The notes: generated by a model not told the origin, from the sequence alone. 64,000 nt of DNA from Tachypleus tridentatus (GCF_004210375.1 NW_027467782.1:24345276-24409275), one strand, 5' to 3'. Counted from the stretch's first letter, positions 10,627-22,255 are shown. Made by a program: numbers and translations.

Positions 10627-11097
10627 TACCGTATTTTCCGCCTAATAAGCCAAATTTCTGGCCCTAAATTTTGGACCTGATTTTTGGGGTCGGCTTATTG
10701 GCCGATCACTCCTTTCGGAAATGTCTTCTTCTTAGGAAATGTTTTTCTTTTGAAAATTACCATAGGCGGTAATTTTGTCCCATCAGCAAAGCACGTTAAG
10801 ACTACAGTGAAACGTTGTTTCTGGAATTTCATTGGTTACCTAATTACAGTGAGTGGAACCAATAACGAATGACATATTGATTCCATCTCTGTCTCAATAC
10901 GACATGTTCTGCTTTACTACAGAACGCCAATGATCACACACAACATGCATGCTGACGCTGAAACGAGACTAAGAAATCATTTTGAAGAAACTTGTCACTT
11001 CTTAAAAATGGCTTCAGCTTATTGGGCGGTAATAAGCAAAAACCCTCATTTTCAGAGCTGAAAATTGGCCTCGGCTTATTAACCAGAAAATACGGTA
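10627..11097. mobile_element. MITE nested in TIR element
   Basis: The left end TACCGTATTTTCCGCC and right end, complement of TACCGTATTTTCTGG, form inverted termini extending through AATAAGCC. The outermost TA on each side could be a TA target duplication. The 471-bp interior has internal palindromic 'ggcttattgg' repeats near both ends and no coding capacity. It sits wholly inside 9526-11158, so it is younger than that insertion. Confidence 0.7.
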
Positions 11098-11158
11098 AGT
11101 TGATTTCTTGCAAAAACATTTCTTGGATTTGGGCCTCTTTTGAATTCACCGATTCAAT

Positions 11159-11939
11159 AACATAGTTTAGTTTGCTATATACAAGCTATGCAACAAATCC
11201 GGTGGTGTATATATATATATGTATTTTTATGTAAACGCCACTGAATAAAGTGTATGTGCTTGTCCTCTGGTTAGTAAAAATATTTTCTTTTCTTCACTAT
11301 CAAGCTGTATCCGCTCTTTTCATTTAATCTAATTAAGTTAGAAACTCAGTTTATCTCTGTGTAACATTTCTCTAGATAATATGATTACCATTCGTGTCTG
11401 TCAGGTTTTCAGAGAGTACCTGACCTTTATATAACCTGTCTGTTGTGGTGCAGTTATAGTTAAAAAACTGGAAGTAAGTACAGGTCACAAACAAAGAAAT
11501 CAAGTCGTATTCAAGGTATTCTAATAACTTTCTATCAAAAGTCATAAAGATACAAGTTGGTTACACTTTTATGTTCTTTCTACTCTTTTCAAATATAGGA
11601 TTCAATCCTTTTACACTTCTGGATTCTATTGACTTCACATAAAAATATGTAAGGATTTGTACATTCTATCAAACAAAATGTATTTTTTTATGCTTGCAAT
11701 AAAACACACGAGTAGCTCCTACCGTTGGAAGAGAATTTCACGTGTTTTCATGTATGCAGTTTTAACATACTGGATTAGATGCGAGTAATATAAAAACTGT
11801 TAGCGGTATCCTATTAATATATATGGAGGATATATTAATTAAGTCACTGAAAAAAGGCTTGAATTTTACCGTTTCTATTCGTCACAGATAGATTTCTTAC
11901 ACAAGTTCGACTTTTGTCATGAGAACATAGATTGTCATA
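11159..11939. other. AT-rich non-coding
   Basis: No gene seen. Short AT tract near 11206-11220. Confidence 0.4.
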
Positions 11940-13440
11940 ATATTACAATCTTAAATTCAACAACAACTCAAGCCCAAAATAAACCAATACAAAGGAACAC
12001 TTTTATACCTATATTAATAAATATAATCAAACATCTAAGTACGCCCTCTACATTCCTACACTCAGTTACACAACCCCCTTCAAACATGTGGTCAGCTATC
12101 GGTCAGTTACCTCTTTCATTCTTTCATAAACCAAATCAACACTAAAACAACAGGGACAAAAATATCTGCCACAACAAAAACTAGAGAAAGTAAGATGTAA
12201 ACAACAGAAAATACACCAACACGACAAACCGTTGACTAACCTCATAATTAACAAAAACTACCGACAGTTAAATACAGACGAGATACATCTACTTAACAAA
12301 GGACTGAACTTCGCAATAGCACCTAGGTACATTCCAACGTTAGAAATTAAAACATGTTTAGAAGACCTATCCAGGAGACTTGTGATACTTTCCACAGAAA
12401 ACAACCAGCAGAAAAAAGACAACTTCGACAATTTTACTGACATCCAACAGCCAAACTTCCCAGAAAAAATTTATATTTTCCAGAAACATCTAAAAACAAC
12501 ATCTTAAACGATTTTTTCAAAGAATTTTCTTACAAAACCATCTACATAATTTCACAAAACAGAAAGTTAAAAAACAATCCTACAAAAAGAGACATTAATT
12601 CCATTAAAACCTAAAACAAGGCAAAAATATTAAAATTTTAAAAGCAGATAAAGAAAGCGCTATAATCATAATGAACACAAATGAATACATCCAAAAAATG
12701 AAGAACATTCTGTCAGACACAAACAAATTTAAACCAATAAAACAAATCCAACAGACACACGAAACGCTTGTTTGTTTGTTTTTTGGAATTTCGCACAAAG
12801 CAACTCGAGGGCTATCTGTGCTAGCCGACCCTAATTTAGCAGTGTAAGACTAGAGGGAAGGCAGCTAGTCATCACCACCCACCGCCAACTCTTGGGCTAC
12901 TCTTTTACCAACGAATAGTGGGATTGCCCGTAACATTATAACGCTTCCACGGCTGGAAGGGCGAGCATGTTTTGGCGCAACTCGGGCGCGAACCCGCGAC
13001 CCTCAGATTACGAAGCGCACGCCTTAACGCACTAGGCCATGCCAGACCCCACACGAAACGCAACTAAACAAAATACTACTAAAAATGAAAAAAAAAAAAC
13101 AACAAAATTTCAAAAACACTTTATTCTTACCTACGTAAGACCGACTCACACACACCACAAATATACGACATCCCCAAACCTCATAAACCAGATTGTCCAT
13201 TATGCCCACATATGAATCGTTTAATTACAATCTTGGTAAATACATAGCTTGAGAATTCTCCAAATATGTAAAAAACTACACTGACAAACAAGCAGAAAAA
13301 TGGAGAACAGATTAAAAGAACATAAAAAGTCACCTTCACACGTTTTCGAACACTGCAAAGCAAATAAACACAACATAACCATAGAAAAGACCCAAATACT
13401 AAATATATATTTAAATTTAACGTTTAGAAATTGCATTTAA
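11940..13440 (+). mobile_element. Penelope-like element, tail-to-head junction, decayed
   Basis: 11950-12125 encodes the C-terminal tail of a Penelope-like protein (QQLKPKINQYKGT, and a tail like FKHVVSYRSVTSF). Directly after it, about 12127-12507 encodes the N-terminal part (KQQGQKYLPQQKLEK, LLNKGLNFAIAP), followed by frame-shifted RT (ILKADKESAIIIMNTNEY, RPTHTPQIYDIPKPHK-type). The RT core is deleted near 13230, and the next sequence is the GIY-YIG endonuclease end (RLKEHKKSPSHVFEHC). A C-terminal end preceding an N-terminal start is typical of tandem Penelope copies with pseudo-LTRs. A SINE splits it at 12767. RT copies the element's RNA and the GIY-YIG nuclease cuts the target; neither is intact here. 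Confidence 0.75.
12767..13050 (-). repeat. SINE-A, full length, 10-bp target duplication
   Basis: Complete reverse-orientation SINE-A from the T-rich end (tgtttgttttttggaattt) to the tRNA-like head (ggccatgcc complement). ACACGAAACG flanks it at 12757-12766 and 13051-13060. It interrupts the Penelope RT region, so it is younger. Confidence 0.9.
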
Positions 13441-13747
13441 TTAAAGTAACATCATGCATTTAGTTAATAACGTGAAAAAACCAAGAAACTCGAAAGCAAT
13501 GATTAAAAACAGAATCAATTGCACAATAGTATGAGTCGTAAGTAATAATAACATATATATTTTACAGTATTATGTGTCAAAGTATATGCGTGTGTCCGCT
13601 GTTATATGGAAAGCTGCCGGTCAGATTGTCACCAGGCATATATATACTCTTTGAAGTTCCTGGGGTAAGGAAAATCGGTTTTTGACCCAACTTCAGTACC
13701 ATCCCCTGAGTTCTTATATCTTCCCTGTATGTTTAAAGGTTTAGTCA

Positions 13748-13749
<2 letters not shown>

Positions 13750-13785
<36 letters not shown>
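13750..13785. repeat. (TG)n microsatellite
   Basis: About 17-18 uninterrupted TG dinucleotides. Confidence 0.9.
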
Positions 13786-13787
<2 letters not shown>

Positions 13788-15360
13788 ACGAAAAATGGAA
13801 TTCGTGGTCAAAATGATAGACAAGTAGATATATAAATAAGTGTGTTTATAGGTAACAAGGTACATAAAAAGAAACAACAGGTTTTCTTGACAGTGGTATT
13901 TTAGTTGAAATGAATCACATTTGTGGAATTATGGTGTATTAACATTTTTAAACTTCAAACATATGTATATGTGTGTTGTGTTTTTCAATTTCTGACGCGA
14001 AGTAATCAGTAACTTCTATTGTACTTAAGTTACTTGGTTCACAACACAATCGCCAACTCATTGTCCCTAAAGACGTTCCAACACATTGTAGGTTTGTGGT
14101 ATTCTTAAGTCCACCCACACAAACTTGAGAACAGACAACTACACATGAAATGCTATATTTATTTTTCATCTTTCACATTCCCGTGAGACAAATGTATAAA
14201 TTAGATGTCTTCAGGGGATTTCATTATTTCACTTTAATATTCACCGAATGTTAGTCTGAATTCCAGGATGTGTTGTTGAGATAGAGATATTCTTATACAC
14301 TTTATCCTTTGTTCTCTCTCAGCAACCAATAAGTAACTTGCTAGTAAGGCTGTTCTATTCTAAAACATCTCACAAGAGAATAGATGGTGTAACAAAGTGT
14401 GAAGGAAATACCGTCAACAACTCGTTTCTTCACAAGTGGGTGAGCATTGTCTACGAGAAATTAAAACTTTCCTTCAATGTCTTCTCTAATGACAATAAGT
14501 TCGTAAAGATTTTAGTCATAACAGGGCCACTGGGTAAGCATTGTCTATCGATGGTAGAATAAAACGTGTCTCATTTATTTTCAATGCATTCTCCATTAAG
14601 TACAAACCGAATCTAAACGAACTCATGTACTTAACTTTTGTAGCTTATACACTACGCAACTGTAACTGTTTTTACTTATGTACCAAACTGTTCCAACTTA
14701 TAAACTAAACTGTTGTATACTTGGTAGCGACTGATGAAAAAGAAAAGATACATCAATATACTTGTATAAAATGAGGAATCTTTTCAGAACAAGAAACTGT
14801 TCCAATATAAATACGATAACAGTAATTAATTTATATTTATGACTTATATTTCTTAATATTAATTTCATTTTTTGTTATTTATCTTTCACTGTTTTCCAGT
14901 TTTATGTAGATAGCTCGAAATCGTTTGTTTTTTTCGAAGATCATTTTACTTTTAATAAACTGCATAATATTTTTCGAATTTTACCTATTGTTTTTTCCTT
15001 GCACAGACTATTTTTATTTGTATTACATGACCTATTATTTATGGAATTATTTTTATGTAAGTTCAAGTGTTGCTAACGCTCAGTAGTGAGGGAGAACTTA
15101 AATCAGGAAGAAGAGACACGAGCTAAACTGGGAAAAGAAGATAAAATGAAATAATTATCATTTTAATTATTTAAATATTTCTTTTGCTGTCTTTAACAGT
15201 TAAAACCAGATCAGACTCTCGGACCTGAAAATATCTACCTCAGCAGCTTGACTAACCATAGTTACACTGTGTGGTGATAGGCATGCTAACATTCAACGTG
15301 CGTCGTGCGATACTAGCCGGTTTTAGAATCTTTCAAGAAATATTTTTTTTTTTACATGAG
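13786..15360. other. AT-rich non-coding
   Basis: Only short ORFs with no recognisable domain. Nothing else supported. Confidence 0.4.
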
Positions 15361-15636
15361 CTTGTTGGTTTGTTTGTTTGTTTGTTTTAATTTCGCGCAA
15401 AGCTAAATGAGGGCTATCTGTGCTAGCCGTCCATAATTTAGCAGTGTAAGACCAGAGTCATCATCACCCACCGCAAAGTTTTGGGCTACTCTTTTACCAA
15501 CGAATAGTGGGATTTACCGTCACTTTATAACGCCCCCACGGCTGAAATGGCAAGCATGTTTGGTGTGACCGGGATTCAAACCCGCGACCCTCAGAGTACG
15601 AGTCGAACGCCTTAATCCACCTGACCATTCCGGGGC
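15361..15636 (-). repeat. SINE-A, full length, 10-bp target duplication
   Basis: Reverse-orientation SINE-A with a (GTTT)n tail complement at 15368-15386. TTTACATGAG occurs at 15351-15360 and 15637-15646. The region corresponding to 'ggaaggcagctag' is deleted compared with other copies. Confidence 0.9.
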
Positions 15637-16248
15637 TTTACATGAGATAAAATCCACCTAGTGGTAGAACCTACATATTTCTCCATTTATAACATTTACT
15701 ACTGAATGTGAACAATAGTTGAAGGATCAGGCAGTAATTTTTTAGGTGAGCATGCAACAACTTTTTAGGTGACAGATAAAAACATTTTCCAGTTATGTTT
15801 CGCCTTATTTGAACTCTGAGTTGCAACAACGGTTATATCAACAATTGTATTGTAATCTGTGATGCATGCAGTTTTCATTCGTAAATTTTTTAAGTGAACA
15901 AGAAACGAACACCTTTATATATACGCTGCTGGCCAAAATCTTAAGCTCAATGAACATAAAGAAAAATATGCAATTTTCATTGATAGATTCAACCATTTAT
16001 TTGAGTAGAGCTTTGAAAGATGAAAATAAGAAAAGGGAAAATAAAAATAAAAAACTTTTTCAGCAATTAATATAGAAAATGTGAACACTATGAAATTACC
16101 CTAAATACTAGCTGGTCTAAAGTTTAAAGCAATACTGAAACGAAGCGTTAATCGGTAAACACGTAACGAAATTTAGATATTTGTGTTCAAGCATTAGTGT
16201 TGTCAACATCTCCCACTGACACCTCCTGTGTTACATTGGGTAAAAACA

Positions 16249-17420
16249 TGGCAAAGGTTAAAACGTTGACAGTGTTTGAACGTGGCAGAATTGTCGAGCT
16301 GCAAAAGCAGGTCTCTCTCAACGTACCATCACTGGTGAGATTGGGCATAGTAAAAATGCTGCAAATTTCTCAAAAGACCCTGAGGGATACGGAACGAGAA
16401 TTTCAAGTGTTCGGCCCAAGAAAATTTCGCTGGCGTTGAGCAGGAGGATTCGACGGGTTGTCAGGCAAGAAACTAGCTGATCATCGAACCAGAGTAAGGC
16501 CCTTACACACGCAGAATGTAGCTCAAGAACAATGTGTTTTTTGTTGTGTTTTTTTTTATAGCAAAGCCACCTCGGGCTATTTGCTGAAACCACCGAGGGA
16601 AATCGAACCCCTGATTTTAGCGTTGTCAATAACAATAAGACGGCATCTACAAGAGAAAGGCTTTAAAAACCATAAACGTCTTAAAAGGCCACGCCTCCTT
16701 CTACACCACGAAACAGCTTGGTTAAACTTTGCTGAGAATCACCAAATATGAGACGTGGAAAAGTGGAAGAAGATTTTGTTCTATGATAAGAAAAAATTTA
16801 ACCTTGATGGTCCAGATGGCTTCCAACGTTACTGGCACGATAAGGACATGCCACCGGAGACATTTTCTACACGACACAGTGGAGGAGGTTCCATCATGAT
16901 CTGGGATTGTTTCTCCTTCCATGGAACAGTGGAGCTTCAAGTTATTCAGGGGCGTCAAACAGCAGCTGGCTACATTGGCATATTGGAGAGAGCATCCTTA
17001 TTGACTGAAGGTCTCACTTGTGTGGAAATGACTGGCTCTTTCAGCAGGACAACGCTGAAATCTACAATGCCCGCAGAACAAAGGATTTTTCATTGCGAAT
17101 AAAGTGACTCTTTTGAACCATCCAGCGTGTTCGTCCGAACTGAACCCAATTGAAAATGTTTGAGGGTGGATGGCAAGGAAAGTCTATAGAAATGGACGAC
17201 AATTCAAAACAGTGCATGATCTTCGTGAAGCCATCATCATCACTTGGAATACCATTCCAGCTAGCCTTCTGCAAACGCTTATATCGACCATGCCAAAGCG
17301 AATGTTTGAAGGTATTCGAAATGACGGCCGTACAACTCACTACTGAGACCTCTTGCTGGGCATTTCCTATACTGTTTAGGACTTCTTTATGGTATGGTCT
17401 TAAACTTTTGACCATCTAGT
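16249..17420 (+). pseudogene. Tc1-family transposase, broken
   Basis: The frame begins MAKVKTLTVFERGRIVELQKQ, a helix-turn-helix start. Frame-shifted pieces follow: [38 protein letters not shown] (first catalytic Asp region; D kept in FYDKK), [17 protein letters not shown], then the region expected to hold the second Asp (frame-shifted, ...TTLKST) and PIENVWG-type Glu near 17150 in a shifted frame. Many frameshifts and one SINE insertion make it inactive. The enzyme would cut and paste the element at TA sites. Confidence 0.8.
16534..16630 (-). repeat. SINE-B inside Tc1 transposase, left arm only
   Basis: Reverse-orientation SINE-B tail and B-box half (complement of ggttcgatttccctcggtgg). AACAAT flanks it at 16528-16533 and 16631-16636. 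The corresponding site in the other arm (near 26490) has a single uninterrupted AACAAT, so this insertion is specific to the left copy. Confidence 0.8.
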
Positions 17421-18229
17421 ATTTAGGTTAATTTCATAGTGTTCACATTTTTGCTGTTAAATGCCAGAACAGTTTTTTTATTTTTATTTTTCCTTTTCTT
17501 TTTTTCATCTTTCGAAGCCCAACTCAAATAAGTGGTTGAGTCTAACAACGCAAAATGCAATTTTTTTCTTTATGCTCATTAGGTTTACGATTTTGGACAG
17601 CAGTGTATATACATCAATCTCATTCCTAAAAGGTTTACTAACATCTGCTAAACAGATTTGGATTGTTTGGCTTGGTAATTTAATTAAGGGTATCCAGGTA
17701 GCCAATCAGGTGGAGGCATTGCACTCCGTTCTAACAGTGGATACAAGCTGACCCGCTGTCAGCTTATGGCATTGTAAAGTCAGGTGTAAGCGACGACACG
17801 TTGTCTCAACAATATAATAAGTGATAGACCCTTGTTGAAAGACAGAGACTACATCCGACTTTAATATTGATAAAAACATTGTAGGATACATTTTGTGAAT
17901 TACGGAACATCTACGAATTGCGTTTGAAGAAAGTTTCGATATATTGACACACAACATCCATTACAATTATTACTTACCAAATCATACAATACTTGAAAGA
18001 CCCGATATGAAAATTACCAGTTCAGACAGAAGGGAATCTCTGTTATGGGCTGTTCTTACAAACGCGTTTGCAAATGGTCGAAGAACGTACAATATCATCT
18101 TGATGTTTGTATTTGAGGTAAAATGTTGACTAATTGTGTCTTTAAAAGTGTCCTGAAAAACAATAGAATTTTTAAGTTCATCTGTTTTTGTTTACTTTTA
18201 TCTCTAAATCATAACAAATCGAAAAATAA

Positions 18230-18450
18230 ACAATATCGGTTTGTTTGTTTAGAAATTTCGCGCAAACCTACACGAGGGCTATCTGCGCTAGTCATCCCTA
18301 CTTTAGCAGTGTGAGAAGAGAGAGAAGGCAGTTAGTTATCACCATCCACCATCAACTCTTGGACTATTCTTTTACAAACGAATAGTAGGATTAGCCGATA
18401 ATTATAATGCCCCACTCCTGAGAGGGCGAGTATGTTAGGTGTGACGGAGA
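18230..18450 (-). repeat. SINE-A fragment in left arm
   Basis: Reverse-orientation SINE-A body and tail (aatttcgcgcaaacctacac, ctactttagcagtg), head truncated near 18450 where Penelope sequence begins. The inverted partner is at about 24690-24880. Confidence 0.8.
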
Positions 18451-18625
18451 AAACAATATGGGACACATTCTTGATGACGAGAAACCCACTTGAAATAAAA
18501 CTTTTTTCAATCACGTTAACTCGATACACCCCAATATTAAGTTCACCTGTGAACAGGTAAAAACTAACCAATAACACTTCTTAACCTCAAGATTCCTATA
18601 ACTGATACACAATTCAAAACAGAAA
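18451..18625 (+). mobile_element. Penelope-like fragment in left arm
   Basis: Contains the Penelope end sequence 'gatgacgagaaacccacttg' and RT C-terminal coding (ITDTQFKTEI-like). It breaks at 18625 where the right arm carries about 1.27 kb more (23225-24497). Confidence 0.6.
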
Positions 18626-18858
18626 ATGGCCCGGCATGGCCAAGCGCGTTAAGGCGTGCGACTCTTAATCTGAAGGTTGCGGGTTCGAATTCCCGTCACA
18701 TCAAACATGCTTGCCCTTTCAGCCGTGGGGGCATTATAATGTGACGATCAATTTCATTATTAATTGGTAAAAGAGTAGCCCATGAGTTGATGGTGGGTGG
18801 TGATGATTAGCTGCCTTCTCTCTAGTCTTACACTGTTAAATTAGGGACGGCTAGCGCC
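18626..18858 (+). repeat. SINE-A in left arm, inserted in Penelope repeat
   Basis: tRNA-like head (ggcccggcatggccaagcgc) to body end (gacggctagcgcc). The flanking sequence cctaggaaggtcgaaatg is the Penelope pseudo-LTR, so the SINE landed in it. Inverted partner at 22990-23224. Confidence 0.85.
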
Positions 18859-19552
18859 TAGGAAGGTCGAAATGTTGTTCTCTCCCTATCCAAAAAAAGA
18901 AAAAGTGTTAATACTCGTACTAGCCGTTCTGAGATACAACATCGGACACAGCGTAAATGGTATAAAAAGGAATTATATAAACTTAGAAACACATTTATCA
19001 AACTCTATGAAATATTTATGTCCTTCCTTAAACAGGATTCCCTTCAGAGTAAGTAAAATTACCTAGCGACAAGAAATGTATTTCTATACATTTAAAACAT
19101 TATGTTTCATGTACAACTGGGTACCACCATACGACAAGTTGGTATGGATGTGTTGGCGGTAAATAAACTATCGATCCTACATAGACTTCGCCCATAAACA
19201 AGGACGGATTTTTTGACAAAGATTTTGAGATGAGTTGTTTTAATTGCTAATGTTAAATGGAGTCTGACTGCTGCTATTTTTAAATGTTTAGAAGAAATCG
19301 ATACTATGATAAATGTTATCTTAATACGAGCCATTTGGTCTGTAAACTACCATAAGTTGTGAATTTTGATAGAAACTACAGTTACTGACGTTCTAATCTT
19401 TTATGAGACTAAAACACTATTTTTCTTCTCCATATTAAAATATCTGTTTTTCCTCTCAACTACTTTCCATTAACTGACTTTCCCTGAAAACAGATAAATC
19501 TTAATTTTATGATACTATCCTTTAATGTTAATTTCAAATCAAATCGACATTA

Positions 19553-19790
19553 ATGTATCTCAAGACAGCTGGTATGGGTATTAAAACTTTTGTTCAAATA
19601 AAGTAGAGAACAACATTTCAACCTTCTAAGGCCATCTTCAGGTTAACAAAAAAATAAATTTAAAACAGTTTCAGATGGCCTAAGAAGGTTGAAATGTTGG
19701 TCTCTACTTTATTTTAATAACAGTTAATACCTATACCAGCCGTCTTGAGATACATTTTTACTTCAAGTGAGTTTTTCGTCAGCACGAATT
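19553..19790. repeat. Two Penelope terminal fragments facing each other
   Basis: The stretch ttctaaggccatcttcagg (minus) and agatggcctaagaaggttg (plus) lie about 30 bp apart, and the outer sequences (tatctcaagacagctggtat and its complement) also match. This forms a roughly 200-bp imperfect palindrome in the spacer between the big arms. Confidence 0.75.
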
Positions 19791-19892
19791 ACTTCTGTTG
19801 AAGAAAGCCTCTTCATTTTCAATGATCACATAGCACTGAGTAATAACATCAGCTTCTTTCTGATGTAGTCAGTTCTGGAGGTTCAGTGTTTT

Positions 19893-20016
19893 CGCTCACC
19901 AGTGGCACAGCGGTATGGCTGCAAACTTACAACGCTGGAATCTGGGTTTCGATACCTGTGGTAGGCAGGACACAGATAGTCCATTGTGTTGCTTTGTGCT
20001 AAACTTCAAATAAACC
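19893..20016 (+). repeat. SINE-B, complete, with target duplication
   Basis: tRNA-Val-like head (TTACAA loop; B box GGTTTCGATACC) with tail cacagatagtccattgtgtt. TCAGTGTTTT (19883-19892) and TCAGTGTCTT (20017-20026) are the likely target duplication. Confidence 0.8.
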
Positions 20017-20473
20017 TCAGTGTCTTTATTTGATATTTATTACTATTTTAAAGATACGGTGTTTCTTGTTGTATCTAAGCCTTTGTCTACAACTTACTCT
20101 TTACAATGGCATCCATTAAGCACGTGTATGCCGCGTGTTTTATTGTACGTACCATTATATTGTAATTGTTTAAATCTGATTTATCTAAACTTCCGATTAA
20201 ATACGAAATCTTACTCAATGTAATGTTGGTTCCTGAAATTTTAATATTATGAACTACTGTAATTTACTTTTCTTTTTTGAGATATTAACGCAGACGATGG
20301 AATTTATGGACATTTTGAAACATCAGTATTAAAGACGTTTTTAGTATTACAAAGTTTTTAATATTTCTTACAAAACTTCGTTTTCCACCTGATGAATCAG
20401 CTACACATACTATATATTCTTTTGATTCATCAGTTTTCTTATTGCTCAGATAAACGTCATTTATTTGATTTAT

Positions 20474-20625
20474 TCGAATCCCCGTCACACCAAATATGCT
20501 TGCTCTTTCAGCCGTGGGGGCGTTACAATGTACGGTCAGTCCAACTAGTCTTACACTGATAAATTAGGGACGGCTAGCGCCTATAGCCCTCATGTAGCTT
20601 TGCGCGAAATACAAAAACAAACATA
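20474..20625 (+). repeat. SINE-A with internal deletion
   Basis: Starts in the B-box region (attcgaatccccgtcacacc) and joins directly from 'cggtcagtccaacta' to 'gtcttacactgataaatta', skipping about 75 bp of body. Tail gcgcgaaatacaaaaacaaa is intact. Confidence 0.8.
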
Positions 20626-21636
20626 CGCAGGCAACCTTTTTCCAAAGTTAAGTTACGTTTTTAGAAAAACAAAATTTTCTTAACCTGACAATTTAGAAAG
20701 ACAAGATCTCTATTTGTAAGTTTCTCTTATATAAAGAAATTAATAACTATATTTGGTTGAAAAAAATAACATTAAATGTGATCTAAAAATAATGTAGCGT
20801 ATGTTTGAAATTATTCATACATTACCCAAAGCAGAATTACTGTAACAAACAATATCACTTACAGTTTCCTGACTTGCGAGGTCTGTATCGACAAACTGCA
20901 GTTTATAACAACATGCAAGAGCTGTAAGCCAACAAAACCGAGTTCAGCCGAATCAGTTGCTTTTCTGTTGCTTTCAAGTAATCTTTGTACTTGAAGCCAA
21001 TGCAGCGCCCTCTAGCATTGTCGTGTGAAATCAGTGTTTATTTCAACAAATCGGCAGTTTTGAAGAATAATGTTGTTTCTTGAGATGTAACCTAAGATAC
21101 AACGTTGTTTTACTCTAATAGTAATAGAGGTCTTTAACCACAAAGCTAAACATTGACCTATCAGTTATGTGCCCGCCACGGATTTCGAAATGTGGTGTTT
21201 AGCTTTATAATCCTTCAAATTTACATCTGAACGACTTGGGGGAGGAGAGATTTATTGGTAAACCTATGTTATGCTTACAGGGAATCTATTTAATTTAAAA
21301 ATATCATAATCAATCTATATTTTAATGTAATAATTCGGATGGGAAGCTTCTTTATACGTTTTAATCTGGATTTCGTATAATTACTTTAACATTATTGTCT
21401 TTATCACAACAACAGTTTTCAGTGTAGCTGTAATATGTTAATACCCTTAGATACAAAGAAAAATTAACCATAGATACAAATGTTCGTTTTATTTGAATGA
21501 TGTTAGACAGTTTTAATATTTCAAGTTCTACTTTATGTCGTACAAGGATATTTTATTTCTCTCATCTTGTCACTGAAGAGTAGTTTTCCATGAGAAATTC
21601 CAGTTATGAGAATGTGACTTTTGTGGGAGGTTAATT
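20626..21636. other. AT-rich non-coding spacer of the inverted duplication
   Basis: No gene or known repeat recognised. Confidence 0.4.
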
Positions 21637-21905
21637 GGTTTGTTTTGAAATTTGCGCAAAGCTACACGAGAATTTTGTGCTCTACTCGCCCCTAATTTAG
21701 CAGTGCAAGACTAGAAGGAAGGCAGTTAGTCATCACCACCCAACGCCAAATCTTGGGCTAATTTTTTACTAACAGATAGTAGTGCTGACCATCACTTTAT
21801 AAAGCTTCCACGGCTGAAAGGAAGAACAAGTTTAGTGTGACGTGGATTTGAAACCGCGACCCTTAATTCAGATTACGAGTTGTGCGTTTTAACCACCTGA
21901 CCATC
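21637..21905 (-). repeat. SINE-A, old copy
   Basis: Full-length in reverse orientation but with many substitutions (for example actaacagatagtagtgctg for the usual accaacgaatagtgggattg). Confidence 0.8.
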
Positions 21906-22044
21906 TAAACTTACTGTTGACCTCTGAGCGAGAAATATATTGATATATTTCATGCCGCTATCGACCTAGAGTATGAATAAATCTCAGTTTTAGTGCATTT
22001 AAAAGAAGATAATTAATTGAGACCTTTTATATTTATATATAACT

Positions 22045-22255
22045 GTAATTAGGCCTAAAGCGTCCGATTGATAATCTCGGTTTGAACCTCTGTCACCAAA
22101 CATGCTTGGTCTTTCAGGAGTGCGGGTGTTATAATGTTTCAGCCAATCCTACTGTGCGTTGATATAAAAGCAGTCTTGGAGTTAGCGGGAGTAGCGTTGA
22201 CTAACTACCTTCCCTCTAGTCTGTCACTGTTAAATTAGGGACGACTAGCATCAAC
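22045..22255 (+). repeat. SINE-A, old copy
   Basis: Degenerate head (gcgtccgattgataatctcg) and body (ctaactaccttccctctagt), tail truncated after gggacgactagc. Confidence 0.75.

Larger units (their letters stand above)
9526..11158. mobile_element. TIR DNA transposon, internally deleted, with nested MITE
   Basis: Positions 9526-9558 and 11126-11158 are inverted repeats of 33 bp that differ at only a few positions and start ATTGAATCGGTGAATT. A subterminal motif of the form AAGGGGCCCAAGTC recurs inside: near 9630, as an inverted pair at 9692-9727 (15 of 16 paired bases), and near 10478. The element carries the remains of one ORF (9773-10262) and a second, smaller TIR element (10627-11097). No clear target duplication was found, so the superfamily is open. 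Confidence 0.7.
15918..17611 (+). mobile_element. Tc1/mariner transposon, long TIRs (left-arm copy)
   Basis: Ends TATATACGCTGCTGG (left) and the complement of TATATACACTGCTGT (right) begin inverted repeats of roughly 220 bp (15918-16137 and 17390-17611) that share A-rich stretches and 'gtgaacactatgaaatta'. TA dinucleotides at the ends fit a TA target. It carries a broken transposase and a SINE-B at 16534. Much of it is duplicated in inverted orientation at 25511-26665. Confidence 0.85.
16345..19325 (+). repeat. Left arm of large inverted duplication
   Basis: The order Tc1 transposon - about 600 bp non-coding - SINE-A fragment - Penelope fragment - SINE-A - Penelope end - about 380 bp unique sequence is repeated in reverse at 22505-26665. 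Several translated stretches (for example that at 18872-19066 versus 22786-22980) differ by only two residues in 64. Nested junctions are shared, so the arms derive from one composite ancestor, not from independent insertions. Confidence 0.85.

Noticed and set aside
13629-13877. Minus-strand ORF with HTHTHT repeat
   Set aside because: Translation of the TG microsatellite.
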